A stretch of 64,000 nt of DNA from Cocos nucifera (lineage: Eukaryota > Streptophyta > Magnoliopsida > Arecales > Arecaceae). Below, piece by piece: positions 34,454-46,710 of this stretch. The notes under the pieces are model-generated. The model was not told the DNA's origin, ran no database searches, and worked only from the letters and a program-made list of their open reading frames with translations. The DNA lies in NCBI GenBank assembly GCA_006176705.1, contig QRFJ01006390.1:124001-188000 (forward strand). Direction: 5' to 3'. Position 1 is the first letter of the stretch. Each line of letters begins with the position of its first letter. Position numbers and translations under genes: made by a program.

Positions 34454-35409
34454 ATTCTTGCTATTTTTTTTAGTCCCTGTATCTCGAGCCATCCACCTTT
34501 TTTCTTCTTTTTCTTTTCTTTTTTTTTTTTCATTTCGTTTTTTTTTCCTTTGAATCCCCCTCTCAATCTTTCTTTTCCACTCTGAAGGCATTTCTTATCT
34601 CGCTTCCCTCATGTCACCAAAGAATCCTCCCTCATCACTCCGTCCCCTCCTCTCTAAAGCTCGGGGCATGATGGTCATTCGACCATCTTCATGGTACCTC
34701 CATCTTATTTTGTTAGATTACGGATCTTTCATCTATCTCTTATATTTTTTCTCTACATATAATTTCTTATATTAAAAAAAAGCTAGATGGTCCTCCACTT
34801 AAATTTTTTCTTCTTTTTATAAATTATGTTAGAAAATATTAGAAGATTTGAGGGATGAGATTTCATGTGTATATCGAGCTCCCCTCACCAAAAGTTGTGG
34901 TATTAGTTCAAATACTTTCTATGTTTAATTTTTTGATTACACCACTAAATTACGTTGTACTACATGTATAAATATTCATATATTACATACTAATTTTGCT
35001 GGTACACGCTACATACTCAAATAATAAACTAAAATAACATAACAAGAATGATTGCATGAACAATTTTTTCAATACAGCCCTTTTCGAAAGTTCACTGATA
35101 CGCACAACCAGTCTTATAAATGCTGACAAGTAACGGCATCATGATATTATATTATATGATACGTACGAATTTAGCTTTGGGCATGATTCTCATTGTCTCC
35201 TTGTTTTACCGTGGACTCTAGCTTTTTGATTAATTTGAAGGTAAAAGACTCAAAAACTTTATCTTCACTATATTTGGTTAAATTTTATTTTTGAATGCAT
35301 TACTAATATTATTTTTATTTTGGACGACTCGACGTGATTTTTTTTGAATCATTTTGTGAATATCTACTAAAGATGAATCTCCATTACAAATGATGGTTGT
35401 TGATTCACT
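33874..35409. other. Downstream region of the carboxypeptidase gene, no gene recognised
   Basis: It holds the 3' untranslated part of the carboxypeptidase gene (no certain polyadenylation signal), a (GA)n microsatellite at 34408-34448, a pyrimidine-rich tract (34490-34580) and AT-rich sequence. Open frames at 34113-34591 are generated by the microsatellite and the T-rich tract. Confidence 0.5.
34408..34448. repeat. (GA)n microsatellite
   Basis: About twenty uninterrupted AG units followed by a short G run. Likely length-polymorphic. Confidence 0.97.
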
Positions 35410-37200
35410 TTTGAAGCTAGAATTAGAAGTTGGTACGGTGCTTATATCAAATGAAAAAGTATGTGAAATTTTATAACTCATATGCTAAAAGAATTGGTTT
35501 TAGCATTCACAATGCAGAAAGGATGGAAGTATATAGAGTGGATTTTTTTTTTCTTTTCTTTTCTTTTCTTGCAATAAAGAAAGTACCCGTGGTACTTGTC
35601 CACCGCATGTAACTAAGGAATCATAAGCCATTGAAATAAGTAATTGCATGTTTCAAATTTGATAGTAAGTTATAGGTTGTGAGTAAAGCTAAAATTGATT
35701 ATAGCCATCCTTTGACAAAGTCCTAACAAGGCATATGAGTTAAGGTTGCATCCCAAAGTACCATCAATTCACATGATAGTTATTGATTAGATGGAAATAA
35801 AATTTCTTTTGGAAAATCCCAAGGTGTCGGACGTATCAGGATATGAATTGATTATTTATGTACAAAGAGAATGAGACAATTTAAGGTTGGAGATGCACAA
35901 GTTCACTTGGATTATTTGAAGAGTAGGTAGTCAAAAAATATTCTAAATATTTTATTATACCATAAAGGTCGGTGAAATAGGGCAAGTAACCAATTTCTTT
36001 TGGGTGGATGGGAGATTAATAGTAGACTATGCATATTTTGGGATGTGATCTCATATGACACAACGAATAAATATGAAATGCCTTTCTTATGCTTAATGGT
36101 ATTAATTGTCACAAGTAAACGGTCATGTCTGCAGAAGCTTTCTTCTTTGATGAAACTAGTAATTTATTTATTTGGTTGTTTAAATTCTTTTTGGCTGCAA
36201 TGCCTAGAAAATAATCCAAAACAATCTCCACAAATTAATGTTTTGCGGTGTCTAGGGCTATCAAAATGGTCCTACCCGATACATGTCATCGTCTGTGTTT
36301 ATGGCATATATTTTAAAACACTATGAAAAATCTTTCTCACAAATATTCTAGTTCCCAAACCTAGTTTAGAAGTTGCATATATTAATGCTGCTATGTGGAG
36401 TATTTTGTTACAATGGAAAAGCCTAGTTATAAAATATAAACTTAAGGAAGATAGATGGGTGAATGAATTGTATCAATTATGCGAGAAATGGGTTGAGAGT
36501 CCTTCTGTGCTGACTTGACGACAGCTCAACAAAGTGAGAATATGTGAATGGTTGCTTCAAAAAAAATTTCTTTTGCAAAATGTTATCTCTTTCTATATTT
36601 GTAGAAATAATGACAAGATGGTAAATCTATTTTGGGAGAAGGAATTGGACGAGGATTTTAAATCAAGATAAATAACAAAACTACTTGTTTTGGTCTATGG
36701 CCTGCCTATGTTAACCGGCATGTTCATGGTGATTTCGAAGAGGAGTTTACAAGCTAACTTGCATGTATTTGTCAATTTATAGGATGCGACGTGGGAGGTG
36801 CACTTATACGATTTCTCCACTAGATGTCATGGTTTTATTGAATTTAACACGCTTGATGTCTCAACTAAATTTAATTGCTCAAAATTTGAGAGTCTAGGGA
36901 TTTTATATTTGCATGCATTGAAGATACTTTTTCACAACAATATTTTTTATTTACCTTCTCAATATATACTAAAATGGTGGATTAAATATGCAAAGGATAG
37001 AGCATTATCAAACATCCATCAAGTAATCGTCCATTCAGATGGAAAGAAAATGTTAACTTCTTATTATACTATGTCGAAAGGTAGTCACTCTTATAGTTAA
37101 AGATGCTATTTCAAGTGGTGTTTCAAATGTAGCGGAAAATGAACTTGATAAATTGGCTATGGAGATGAAAAAAGATGCTACACAAAATGAATGTAAATGA
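35410..37200 (+). pseudogene. FAR1/FHY3-related gene fossil (domesticated MULE transposase family)
   Basis: The plus strand retains, in order, the FAR1 DNA-binding domain (EFYNSYAKRIGFSIHNAER, about 35465-35520, and VVSKAKIDYSHPL, about 35680-35715) and the start of the MULE transposase domain (FFWVDGRLIVDYAYFG, about 35995-36045, then DVISYDTTNKYEMPF, 36040-36085). Worn DETSNLFIWLFK (about 36150-36190) and CHRLCLWHI-like (about 36275-36310) pieces follow. Last is the SWIM zinc-finger region (FNCSKFESLGILYLHALKIL, about 36873-36932) followed by PSQYILKWWIKYAKD. Two SWIM ligands are lost (first C to F, third C to Y). Several frameshifts and stops break the frame and I see no introns. FAR1-family proteins are transcription factors in phytochrome A signalling; this copy cannot be active. 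Confidence 0.88.
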
Positions 37201-37866
37201 TGTCGATGATGGAACACAAAACAATATGGTATTAGAAATAAATAATATGGAGATATATAACAATCGTGATCAAGCCTCCACTTGTTAAAAGGTCTAAACA
37301 TAAAGCATAAAGAGTGCCCTTAAGAAGAGGAGGAACAAGAAAACAAAAGCTATATATCCGAAAATAAGATATGAGTAAATAATGCTAATTGATAATCTAA
37401 ACTATAATATGATGCTAATTGATAATCTAAACTATAACGCTGATACTTAATATGTCAACCTGAATTATAACCGTAAATATGATTATAACTTCTTAATATC
37501 TATCCCAGGAGGAGCTGATGATGCATCGAATTGAGTGACTATTGATGAGTCATTGATTCCTCCTTTGTATAACCACGACGGATGACATTGGGCCATTTAG
37601 TATTATACCACTTAAAAATACCCGTTCCCTCTTAAGTACCATCTCTTCTTTCACAAAAGCATATAGAATCTTATAGTGGGTGCTCCATTAATGTCCGAAG
37701 CTCCAAACATGCCACAAAAAACCAACAATTTTGTCAATTGGGCCCCTCAAACCTGCCTATATCCATGTCCAAATGCTTCAGTGTTTTATTGTCTTGACAA
37801 GCACAGGGTGCAAGAATCAAATGACTTTAGCATTCTTTGATATTTTTTACTAATGTTTATCCTAGT
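37201..37866. other. Intergenic sequence with a 30-bp direct duplication
   Basis: No gene. The word ATGCTAATTGATAATCTAAA starts a 30-bp unit at 37382 and again at 37412, in direct tandem. The stretch ends in CTAGT (37862-37866), the left target duplication of element B. Confidence 0.6.
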
Positions 37867-38680
37867 TGTTGATGCAGAATCTAATTATCGCCGGAATCAA
37901 TTGAAGCGGTGATGGACGAGGTCGCCACCAGAACCTGCAAAACAAAGTCCCGTTCGGAGTCGATGGGGGTGGCTCCGGTAGGACCCTTTGACAGTCAAAT
38001 CAGTTCTGGTCAATAGGAATGGAGTGCTCGAGAATGAATTCCGCATAGCTTAGAGAGGGAGAGGAGAGCTTAGAGATCAGAGATTAGAGTTAGCATATTT
38101 GGAGGATCCTTTTTATAGGCGAAGCTTGATGGTGACAGCCATAGCCGTATGGTGGCGGGCCACTCGAGATTCGGCGAAGTCAGTCCCAGGGGGAAGGCGC
38201 TATCTGCAGCACCGTCTGCAATGGATTGATGGTGACAACCATCGCCGTCCGATAGTGGATCGCTATCACCTATAGCGGACTGATGGTGATGGCTGCGGCT
38301 GTCTTGATCTTAAGCTGCTCGAAGCCGAATGAAGGATTGAAGAGCCTTGACGGGTACCCATTTCAGAGGAGTTCAAGCTTCCGAAAGGAATATGGCTGGA
38401 GAGGGTCACCCACGAGGAACAATAGCTGAAGGAGTTCGGAAGGCGTGCGGCTGCTGAGGAGTTCGACCACTGAGGAGCTCGACTGAGGGACGGTCGCTGA
38501 GGAGTTCGATTGAGGGATAGCCGCTGAGGAGTTCGGCCGGATGAGTCCGACATCTTTGAGAGTTCGGTCAGCTGAAGGAGTTCGATTAAGGCTCATCCGC
38601 TAAAATCCTTCCGTGGCTACCGGTTATACAAATCTGAGCATTGGGCTAGACTTCGGTGGGAGCGGGGTTCATCCCCAACA
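37867..38680 (-). repeat. Left outer LTR of element B (minus orientation)
   Basis: 814 bp, plus-strand TGTTGATGCAGAATC to ATCCCCAACA. It is followed at 38681 by the polypurine tract (minus-strand GTGCGGGGACTAT). It contains the TATA region (CTATAAAAAGGATCC, minus) shared with the other LTRs of this family. Confidence 0.92.
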
Positions 38681-39340
38681 ATAGTCCCCGCACTTCCGAG
38701 TTCGAAACTCGAAGAGAGAGAGTGCAGAAAAGACGACTGCCGAGGTCCTCTTCTGGGCTACGTGCTGATTCAGGTTGAAGCCCGGGAGAGGTCTTGTCTC
38801 CAGCCAAAGTTGATGTTGAAGTTGAAGTCCGGGGAAGATGTCATCTCCAGCCGAGGTTAAAGTAGATCTCACCCCCTTGCGGTCGAGGTCGAAGGTTAAG
38901 CTCCTCGAGGGCGATATCATCACCAGCGGTCGAGGCTGACTCGAGAGGATCTCCTCTCCTACAGTCGAGGTCGACTCGGAGGAGATCTTATCTCCTACGG
39001 TCGAGGTTGTCTTGGGGAAGATTTCATCTTTGGTCGAGGTTGTCTCCAATCTTATCTCTGGTCGAGGTTATCTCGATTGCTCGAGAGAGATCTTATATTC
39101 GGCCGGGGCCGCCTCCGATCCTAGCTCAGGCAGAGGTTGGCTTGAGCGACCTGACCGAGGTTGGCTCGGGTGCTCTGGCCGAAGTTGCTACGAACCCTCG
39201 GGGGAGATCTTATCTCCTACAGTCGAGGTTGATGCAGGCGCTTGGAAAAGATTTCATCTCCAGCCGAGGTTGGCTCAGGCGCTCTGGCCAAGGTTGATGG
39301 AAATTCTATTTTCTGTAGACTTTGGAGCTCGGATTTAGAC
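38681..39340 (-). repeat. Polypurine tract and 40-45-bp degenerate repeats of element B
   Basis: About a dozen worn units with GGAGATCTTATCTCC- and GTCGAGGTTGA-like words, between the 3' LTR and the 115-bp array. Same family and position as in elements A and C. Confidence 0.75.
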
Positions 39341-40065
39341 TTTGCTCACGTTAGGACGAGATTCCTAACGGACTGTGGGGGCACATGCAGACCGTCATCT
39401 GTGCCTCTCCTTCCATCTCGTCTAAGGTGAATGAGGCCTTCGACTTTGCTCGTGTTAGGATGAGGTTCTCCTCCTGTTCCTAACGGACTATGGGGGCACA
39501 TGCAGACCATCGTCCGAGCCTCTCCCCCATCTCGTCTAAGGTGAACGAGGCCTTCGACTTTGCTCGCGTTAGGACGAGGTTCTCCTTCTATTCCTAACGG
39601 ACTGTGGGGGCACATGCGGACCGTCGTCCGAGCCTCTCCCCCCATCTCGTTTAAGGTGAACGAGGCCTTCGACTTTGCTCGCGTTAGGATGAGGTTCTCC
39701 TCCTGTTCCTAACGGGCTATGGGGGCACATGCAGACCGTCGTCCGAGCCTCTCTCCCCATCTCATCTAAGGTGAACGAGGCCTTCGACTTTGCTCGTGTT
39801 AGGATGAGGTTCTTCTCCTATTCCTAACGGACTGTGGGGGCACATGCGAACCATCGTCTGTGCCTTTCCCTCCATCTCATCTAAGATGAACGAGGCCTTC
39901 GACTTTGCTCGCATTAGGATGAGGTTCTCCTCCTATTCCTAATGGACTGTGGGGGCACATGCGGACCGTCGTCCGAGCCTCTCCCTCCATCTCATCTAAG
40001 GTAAACGAGGCCTTCGACTTTGCTTACGTCAGGATGAGATTATCCTCTTGTTCCTAATGGGCCAC
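39341..40065. repeat. 115-bp tandem array of element B, about 6 diverged copies
   Basis: Units contain TGTGGGGGCACATGC and GAGGCCTTCGACTTTGCTCG at about 115-bp steps. Copies differ from one another at many positions, unlike the near-identical array of element A, so this array is older or has not been homogenised. Confidence 0.9.
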
Positions 40066-40149
40066 TTTCGCTCGTTTCTTTCCTGCCATCACGTAATCCT
40101 TGCACCAGAAAACAATAATGCTGAGCGAAGGAGTTTTATTAAAGGAAGT

Positions 40150-43100
40150 CTACTGATAATACATCCTCAGGTTTTCTGAGTTTCAAGGTCGGGGAAGCAC
40201 TATCCCTCCGAGCTCCTTCAGGCAATAAGTTTCGGACCGGATGACCTCTACCACTTCATACGGACCTTCCCAATTTGGGACGAGCTTCTCTTGACTCTGA
40301 GGCTGAGAGACGGTGACTCACCGAAGCACTAGGTTCCTCACTTTGAACATCTTATCCTTAACTCTGGAGTTATAGTACCGAACCACCTTCCGTCTGTAGG
40401 CTGCCATTCGGATGTGGGCCTCCTTTCTTTTTTCTTTCAGTAGATCGAGATTAATTCTGAGGTCCTGAGGGTTAAGCTGCTCGTTGAAGCCCATGACTCG
40501 TGCAGACAGGAGCTGAAGTTCGATCAAAATGACTGCCTCCATGCTGAAGGCCAAGACGAAGGGTGTTTCTCCGGTCGGCACCCTTTGAGTAGTTCGATAT
40601 GCTCAGAGGATGTGGTAGAGTTCGTCCACCCAAGCTCCCTTTGTCCTATCGAGTCTTGTCCTGATGCCTTACAGCAGGGTCTGATTAGTCACCTCGGCCT
40701 CCCCGTTGGCCTATGGGTGAGCCACTGATGTGAAGCGGTGGGAGATATTCAGTCCTTCACAGAATTCGGCGAACCTTGCCCCAGCGAACTGTCGCCCATT
40801 ATCGGTTATGAGAATTTGGGGCAGGCCAAACCTACAGACTAGTGACTTCCAGAGGAAATTCTGCACCTTGACCTCGGTAATCTTCGCTAGTGGTTCGGCT
40901 TCGATCCACTTAGTGAAATAGTCGATCGCGACCAGAAGAAACTTTCGTTGTCCAGATGCCGTTGGAAAGGGGTCGAGTATATCCATTCCCCACTGCGCAA
41001 ATGGTCAAGGTGCGCTGAGCGGTGCAAGTTTGGATGCCGGCTGCCTTTGCATGCTGGCATTCTTCTGATAGCGGTTGCACTTCTTCACGTATTCCATGGA
41101 ATTGTGAAATAAGGTCGGTCAGTAGTACCCCTGTCGAAGTAGTTTTTACGATAGGAACATGGCTCCTACGTGACTTCCGCAGAGTCCTTCGTGCACATCC
41201 CATAGCACGAGGTCGGCCTCTGAAGATCGAAGACATCTCAGCAATGAGAGGGAGTACGACCTCTTATACAACCTGCCTTCGTATAAAACATAGCGGGAGG
41301 CCTGATTCCTGAGCTTCCAAGCTTCTTTTCGATCATGAGGAAGGACCCCCTCTTTAAGGTAGGCGACCAATGGGTCGATCCAGTTGGGCTCGAATTTTGT
41401 CTGCAGGATGGCCTGAGATTCCTCTATGGTTGGGCACTTCAAAGTCTCCAAAAATATTTCTTTGGGCAATTCAGTCGGGGCTGAAGTGGCCAACTTGGAG
41501 AGAAGATCAGCTCTTGCATTTTCCGCCCTTGAAATATGCTGAATGCCGAAACTGTCGAAGATCGAGATCAAATTTCTCACTTTTCTAAGGTATCTCACAA
41601 TGCTTTCCTTCCGTGCCTCATAGCTGCCGCTAACTTGACCGACCACCAGCTGAAAATCGCTGTAGATTTGAAGTCGATCTACTTTTAATTTTCTTGCTAT
41701 CTTTAATCTGACGATCAACGCTTCATATTCAGCCCCATTGTTGGTCGCAAAAAATTCGAAGTATAGCGCATACTCGGTGATAACCACTTCGAGGCTGACC
41801 AAGACCAGCTCCGCATTAGCTCCAACAGAGTTGGACAAACCATCCATGTGCAGAGCCCAAAAGCCTTCGAAGAGGTCGACGCTTTCCCCAGGGAGGTTTG
41901 GCTGCGATAGCTCGGCTTTGTCCAAGCTTGGTCTCGCTTTGGTGCCGATCTCACTTTGTTCAAGCTCGGCTTCAATTGGAATGGTGCATTTTAGCATAAA
42001 ATCCACTAGTATCTGGGCCTTGATCGATGGCCTAGATTGGTATTTGATGTCAAACTCCATGAGCTCGATCGTCCATTTCATGATTCTTCTGGAAGTGTCC
42101 GCTCGATGAAGGACTGCTTTTATTAGTTGGTCTATGAGGATCATTACGGTGTGCTTCCTGAAAGTAAGGTCGGAGTCTTTTGACAATAATTAGAAGAGAG
42201 TAAGTTAGTTTTTCTAACCTAGAGTACCTGATCTCTACGTCTCTCAAGATCTGGCTCACGTAATAGATCGGTCGCTGCGTCTTTGCTTCTTCCTTGACCA
42301 GGACCGCCGCCAGGGTCACCGGGGAGACAGCTAGATACAGAAATAATTCCTCTTTAGGTTCGAGCTTTGCCAGCAGTGGGGGTGAGCCGAGGTAGTTTTT
42401 AAGCTCCTCGAATGCCTGTTGCACTCCGCCGTCCAGGAGAAGTCTTTTGGTCGCTTGAGAACCTGGAAGAAGGACATGCATCGTTTGGCCGACCTTGAGA
42501 TGAAGCGATTTAGGGATGCCATCTTTTCGATCAAACGCTGAACTTTCTTGATCGTCTTCGGAGCAGTCATCTCCTGAATGGCTCGAATTTTCTCAGGGTT
42601 TGCCTCGATTCCACGTCTCGACTCCATGAACCCCAAAAATTTCTCGGAGGTCACACCGATGGTACACTTGATCGGGTTCAGCTTCATCTTATGCTTCCTG
42701 AGTGCACCAAAGATCTCTTTAAGGTCGACGAGGTGGTCCATCGAAGCTCGACTTTTGATGAGCATATCATCCACGTACACCTCCATGTTGCGGCCAATCT
42801 GCTCCTTGAAGACCTTATTAACCAAATGCTAGTACGTTGCCCCTGCATTTTTGAGTCCAAATGGCATGACCCTATAACAATAAAGACCACGGTCAGTAAT
42901 GAAGGTGGTCTTCTCTTCGTCCTCGGGCGCCATCCGTATTTGGTTATAACCAGAAAAGGCATTCATGAAGGTGAGGTGCTCATGGCCCGAGGTCGCATCC
43001 ACCAGCTAATCGATCCTGGATAGGGGATAGCTATCTTTTGGACAGGCCTTGCTCAGCTTGTTGAAGTCAATGCACATCCTTCACTTATTATTTGCCTTCT

Positions 43101-43990
43101 TGACGAGGACCATGTTCGAGATTCAGGTCGGATAATTAACCTTCTGGATGAGTCCGACTTTGAGGAGCTTGTCTACTTCTTCAGTGATTGCTTTCTGCCT
43201 CTCTGGGGTGTGGTGGCGCATCTTTTCTCTTACCGATCGGTGCCTTGGATCGACGGCCAGTCGATGTTCCATGACCTCGGCATCAATCCCCGATATGTCC
43301 ACTGAGGTCCAGGCGAAGACGTCCACGTTTCTCCTGAGGAAGGCGATGAGCTGCCCCCGAACCTTGTCCACCAAGTTGGAGCCAATCTGCACCGCATGCT
43401 CTGAGTTTCCATCATTTAAGGACACAGAGACGAGGTCCTCCATAGGTTCGCCCCATTCCTCAGTGAGGTCATCGCGGATATCCAGTCCGTCAACAAGAAA
43501 GGGTTGGACCGTTCTCCCAAGGTGATTGAGTAGCAGTGCCTCGCCAAAGCCTGGTCTCCTCTGACCTCCCCGACCTCGCGATTCATCAGAAACTTCATCT
43601 TCAAATAATAGGTTGACACCATCGTCCGAAGGGCATTTAGATCAGGTCGATCGAGAATCGCGTTATAGGCGGACGGAGTCCTCACGACTAGAAAGTCGAC
43701 CTATGCTTTGGCCAGTTTTGGAGGTTGCCCTACTGTTACAGCCAAAGTTATTATGCCTTCGAGTGGTACGGCGTTGTCAGTGAATCCTACCAGCGGAGAA
43801 TTCATAGGCCCCAAGCGATCATCGAGTAGGGACATTTTTGAGAAGGCATCGTAAAACAATACGTCGACCGAGCTTTCATTATCCACTAAAATGCGGCGTA
43901 CATCGTAGTTAACAATGTTCAAAGAAATTACAACCGCATCATTATGCGGGAATTGGATCCCCTAGCCGTCTGCCTCGGTAAAGGTCACGG
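40150..43990 (-). pseudogene. Pol of element B, heavily degraded
   Basis: Protease motif ILVDNESSVDVLFY (about 43890-43850; the glycine of DNGSS is now Glu). RT fragments include VYVDDMLIKS (about 42775) and NPIKCTIGVTSEKFLGF. RNase H runs FLYLAVSPVTLAAVL ... RPIYYVSQIL. The second RNase H is in one open frame with the start of integrase (MDGLSNSVGANAELVL ... HEGLCGSHVGA, 41850-41146). The integrase core is MDILDPFPTASGQRKF ... LITDNGRQF (40986-40780) and the C-terminal part ends LRMYYQ (about 40150). NGRQF is intact here, confirming that the corresponding stop in element A is a mutation. Many stops and frameshifts; inactive. Confidence 0.9.
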
Positions 43991-44003
43991 GTTTCATGGT
44001 CCT

Positions 44004-45622
44004 TCACCTCTTCACTGGTCCCTCGGATCCGCTGACCTCTCCTTGTTGAAGTCCCCCCGAGATAGTGTTGATGACGCCAAGAGGCGGTCGATCTTCTTGC
44101 TGGTTTTTTCCACTTGGCGATAACGCTCTCAGCCGATCTTTCCGCTCCTCAAGCCATCTTCGTAGGAATCGGCTAAGTCTACCTCGCCTGACGAGCTCTT
44201 CGATCTCATCCTGGAGTAGGATGCACTCCTCGATGTCATGATCGTGGTCACGATGGTAAAGGCGGAACTTGTTGAGATTGTGTTTGCTAGGATAGGAACA
44301 CATTCTCTTCGGTCTTGGAAGTCGTTCCCTGATCTCCATCAGCACTTGGGTCTTCAGAGCGTTAAGAGGGCGTAGTTGTGAAATTATCGTCGGAGAGAAC
44401 TTCGGCGCTGGGGAGAACCTCGGCGTGCCCTTCCATCGGGGCTTCCCTTCCTTCGAGCTTGAGGGGGAGTTCGAGCTCATCCGCGATCAGGGGGAGTCCA
44501 GGAATGCAGCTGAGCTTCAGTCCGCTTTCTTTCTTCGATGGGCTTGTCTGGCCTGTCGATTCATCGCTTACCGCTGGCTTCATCGTCCTTAGCCTCGAAG
44601 GCCTCCTCTGCCCGGGCATAACTTTTGGCCCGAGCTAGCATATCAGCAAAATTCTTGAGATACTTCTTTTTCAGGAAGGACAGTAAGTCATTCTTCTGAA
44701 GGCCGTCCTTGAGAGCGGCCATGGCGACTGACTGGTTCAGATTTCGGACCTTCAATGCAGCAGTATTAAATCAGATGACGTAAGCTTGGATGGGTTCCCC
44801 CTTCTTCTACCTGATGGTCATTAAGAAATTTGAACCTCGACGTGGATGCCGACTATTGATGAAGTGGGCCGCGAACTGTTGACTCATCTGATCAAACAAT
44901 AAAATGGTACTCGGCTTGAGCACTGAGTACCAATTTTTGATGGCTCTCTTAAGGGTAGAGGGAAAAGTCCGACATAAGATAGCATCTGACGCGCCATGGA
45001 GCAACATCGTTGTTCGAAAGGCTTCCAAGTGGTCGATCGGATCGGTGGTCCCATCGTAACTCTCGAACTACAGGAGCTTAAAGTTCGGCGGAATCGATTC
45101 TTGCATGATTTTCTAAAAAAAAGGAGGGTCAGTGCAAATGTCATTACCATGTGAGGAGGGAGTGTGATGAAGTTCTTTGATTCGTCGGCTCATTTCTAAG
45201 AGCCTTTAATCCAAGAGATCTTCACAGTCTTTGATCTCTAAGATTTTCTTGTAGAATGGGTGCGAAGCTTCACCTTGAGTCGAGCCACGGTCTGAGCAAG
45301 GGCTCTCCCTCCTTTACCTTCCCCTTCCGGGGATCGGAGATCGGGTAGCCCAAGTCGGTCGCCCCTGGACCGGACCACACGGCTCTAGAGAATCCCATGT
45401 CGATTGAGCTGGTACTGGGGTCTGCTGTTGCATGGCCTACACCGCCTGCACTACCTTCGTGAGACCACGAACCTGTTGGACGAGCAGGTTGAACTGCTCC
45501 GCATCCACCGCGGCTATAGAGGAAACTTGGGTCGCCAAGGCTGGAGTGAGAGCGGACGGATCCGAACGGGATCGGGCCGCGAAGGCCGCCGATCGCTGGG
45601 TCGAGGCTCTCCTAGGGGGCAT
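44004..45622 (-). pseudogene. Gag of element B, degraded
   Basis: Start MPPRRASTQRSAAFAARSR at 45622, then AEQFNLLVQQVRGLTKVVQA. Core fragments are ASDAILCRTFPSTL and SVLKPSTILLFDQMSQQF (about 45000-44860). QKNDLLSFLKKKYLKNFADML lies near 44700 and the knuckle-like RLYHRDHDHDIEEC near 44265-44225 (its first Cys is now Arg). Multiple stops and frameshifts. Confidence 0.85.
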
Positions 45623-45750
45623 TTTTTTTGGAAAAGAATTCTAGAGAAGAAGAAGAGAGATCTCTGAAGAGAGAGAGAAATCATCGCCGAGCACTCCTTT
45701 AAGAACAAGGGAACCTCGGGAGTTCGGGAGCCCTTCCTCTAGCACCAATC

Positions 45751-46710
45751 TGTTGACGTAGAATCTGGTCATCGTCGGAATCAGCTGGAGCGATGGTGGA
45801 CAAGGTCGCCATCGGGACCTATAAAATAAAGTTCCATCCGAAGCCGGTGGGGGGTGGCTCTGGTAGGACCCTCCGATGGTCAAGTCAGTTCTGGCCAACA
45901 GGAATGGAGTACTCGGGAATGAGTTCCGCGTAGCTTAGAGAGGGAAAGGAGAGCTTAGAGATCAGAGATTAGAGTTAGCATATTTGGAGGATCCTTTTTA
46001 TAGGCGGAGCTCGATGGTGACAGTCGTAGCCGTGTGGTGGTGGGCCGCTCGAGGTTCGACGAAGTCAGTCCTAGGGGGAAGGTGCTGTCTGCAGCGCTGC
46101 CTGCAATGGGTTGATGGTGACAGCCATCGCCACCCGATAGTAGATCGCTGTCACCTATAGCGGACTGATGGTGATGGTTGTGGGTGTCTTGATCCTGAGC
46201 TGCTCGGGGTCGAATGAAGGATTGAAGAGCCTTGATGGGTACCCATTTCGGAAGAGTTCGAACTCTCGAAAGGAATACGACTGAAGAGATCCACCCATGA
46301 GGAACAATAGCTGAAGGAGTTTGGAAGGCGTGCAGCTGCTAAGGAGTTCGGCCGTTGAGGAGTTCAATCGAGGGATAGCAGCTGAGGAGCTCGATCGAGG
46401 GACGACCGCTGAGGAGTTCAGCCGAGGGACGACCGTTGAGAAGTTCGATCGGATGAGCCTGGCATCTTTGAGAGTTCGGCCAACTGAAGGAGTTCGGCTA
46501 AGGCTCGTCTGCTGAAACCCTTCTGGTAGAAGAGTTCGATCGAGGGACAGCCGCTGAGAAGTTTGGCTGGATGAGCCCGGCATCTTTGAGAGTTTGGCCA
46601 GTTGAAGGAGTTCGGCTAAGGCTCATCCACTGAAATCCTTCCGTGGCTATCGGCTGCACCAACCTGAGTATTGGGCTAGACTTCGGTGGGAGCGGGGTTC
46701 ATCCCCAACA
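45751..46710 (-). repeat. Middle LTR of element B (5' LTR of the normal part)
   Basis: 960 bp, plus-strand TGTTGACGTAGAATC to ATCCCCAACA. It is longer than the other two LTRs because a segment of about 120 bp (GAGTTCGATCGAGGG ... GAAATCC, about 46400-46640) is duplicated. Its U3 side carries ATAG (46711-46714), which equals the bases normally next to the polypurine tract, before the sequence jumps to the inverted 115-bp repeat. The primer site lies inside it (minus, about 45749-45735). Confidence 0.9.
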
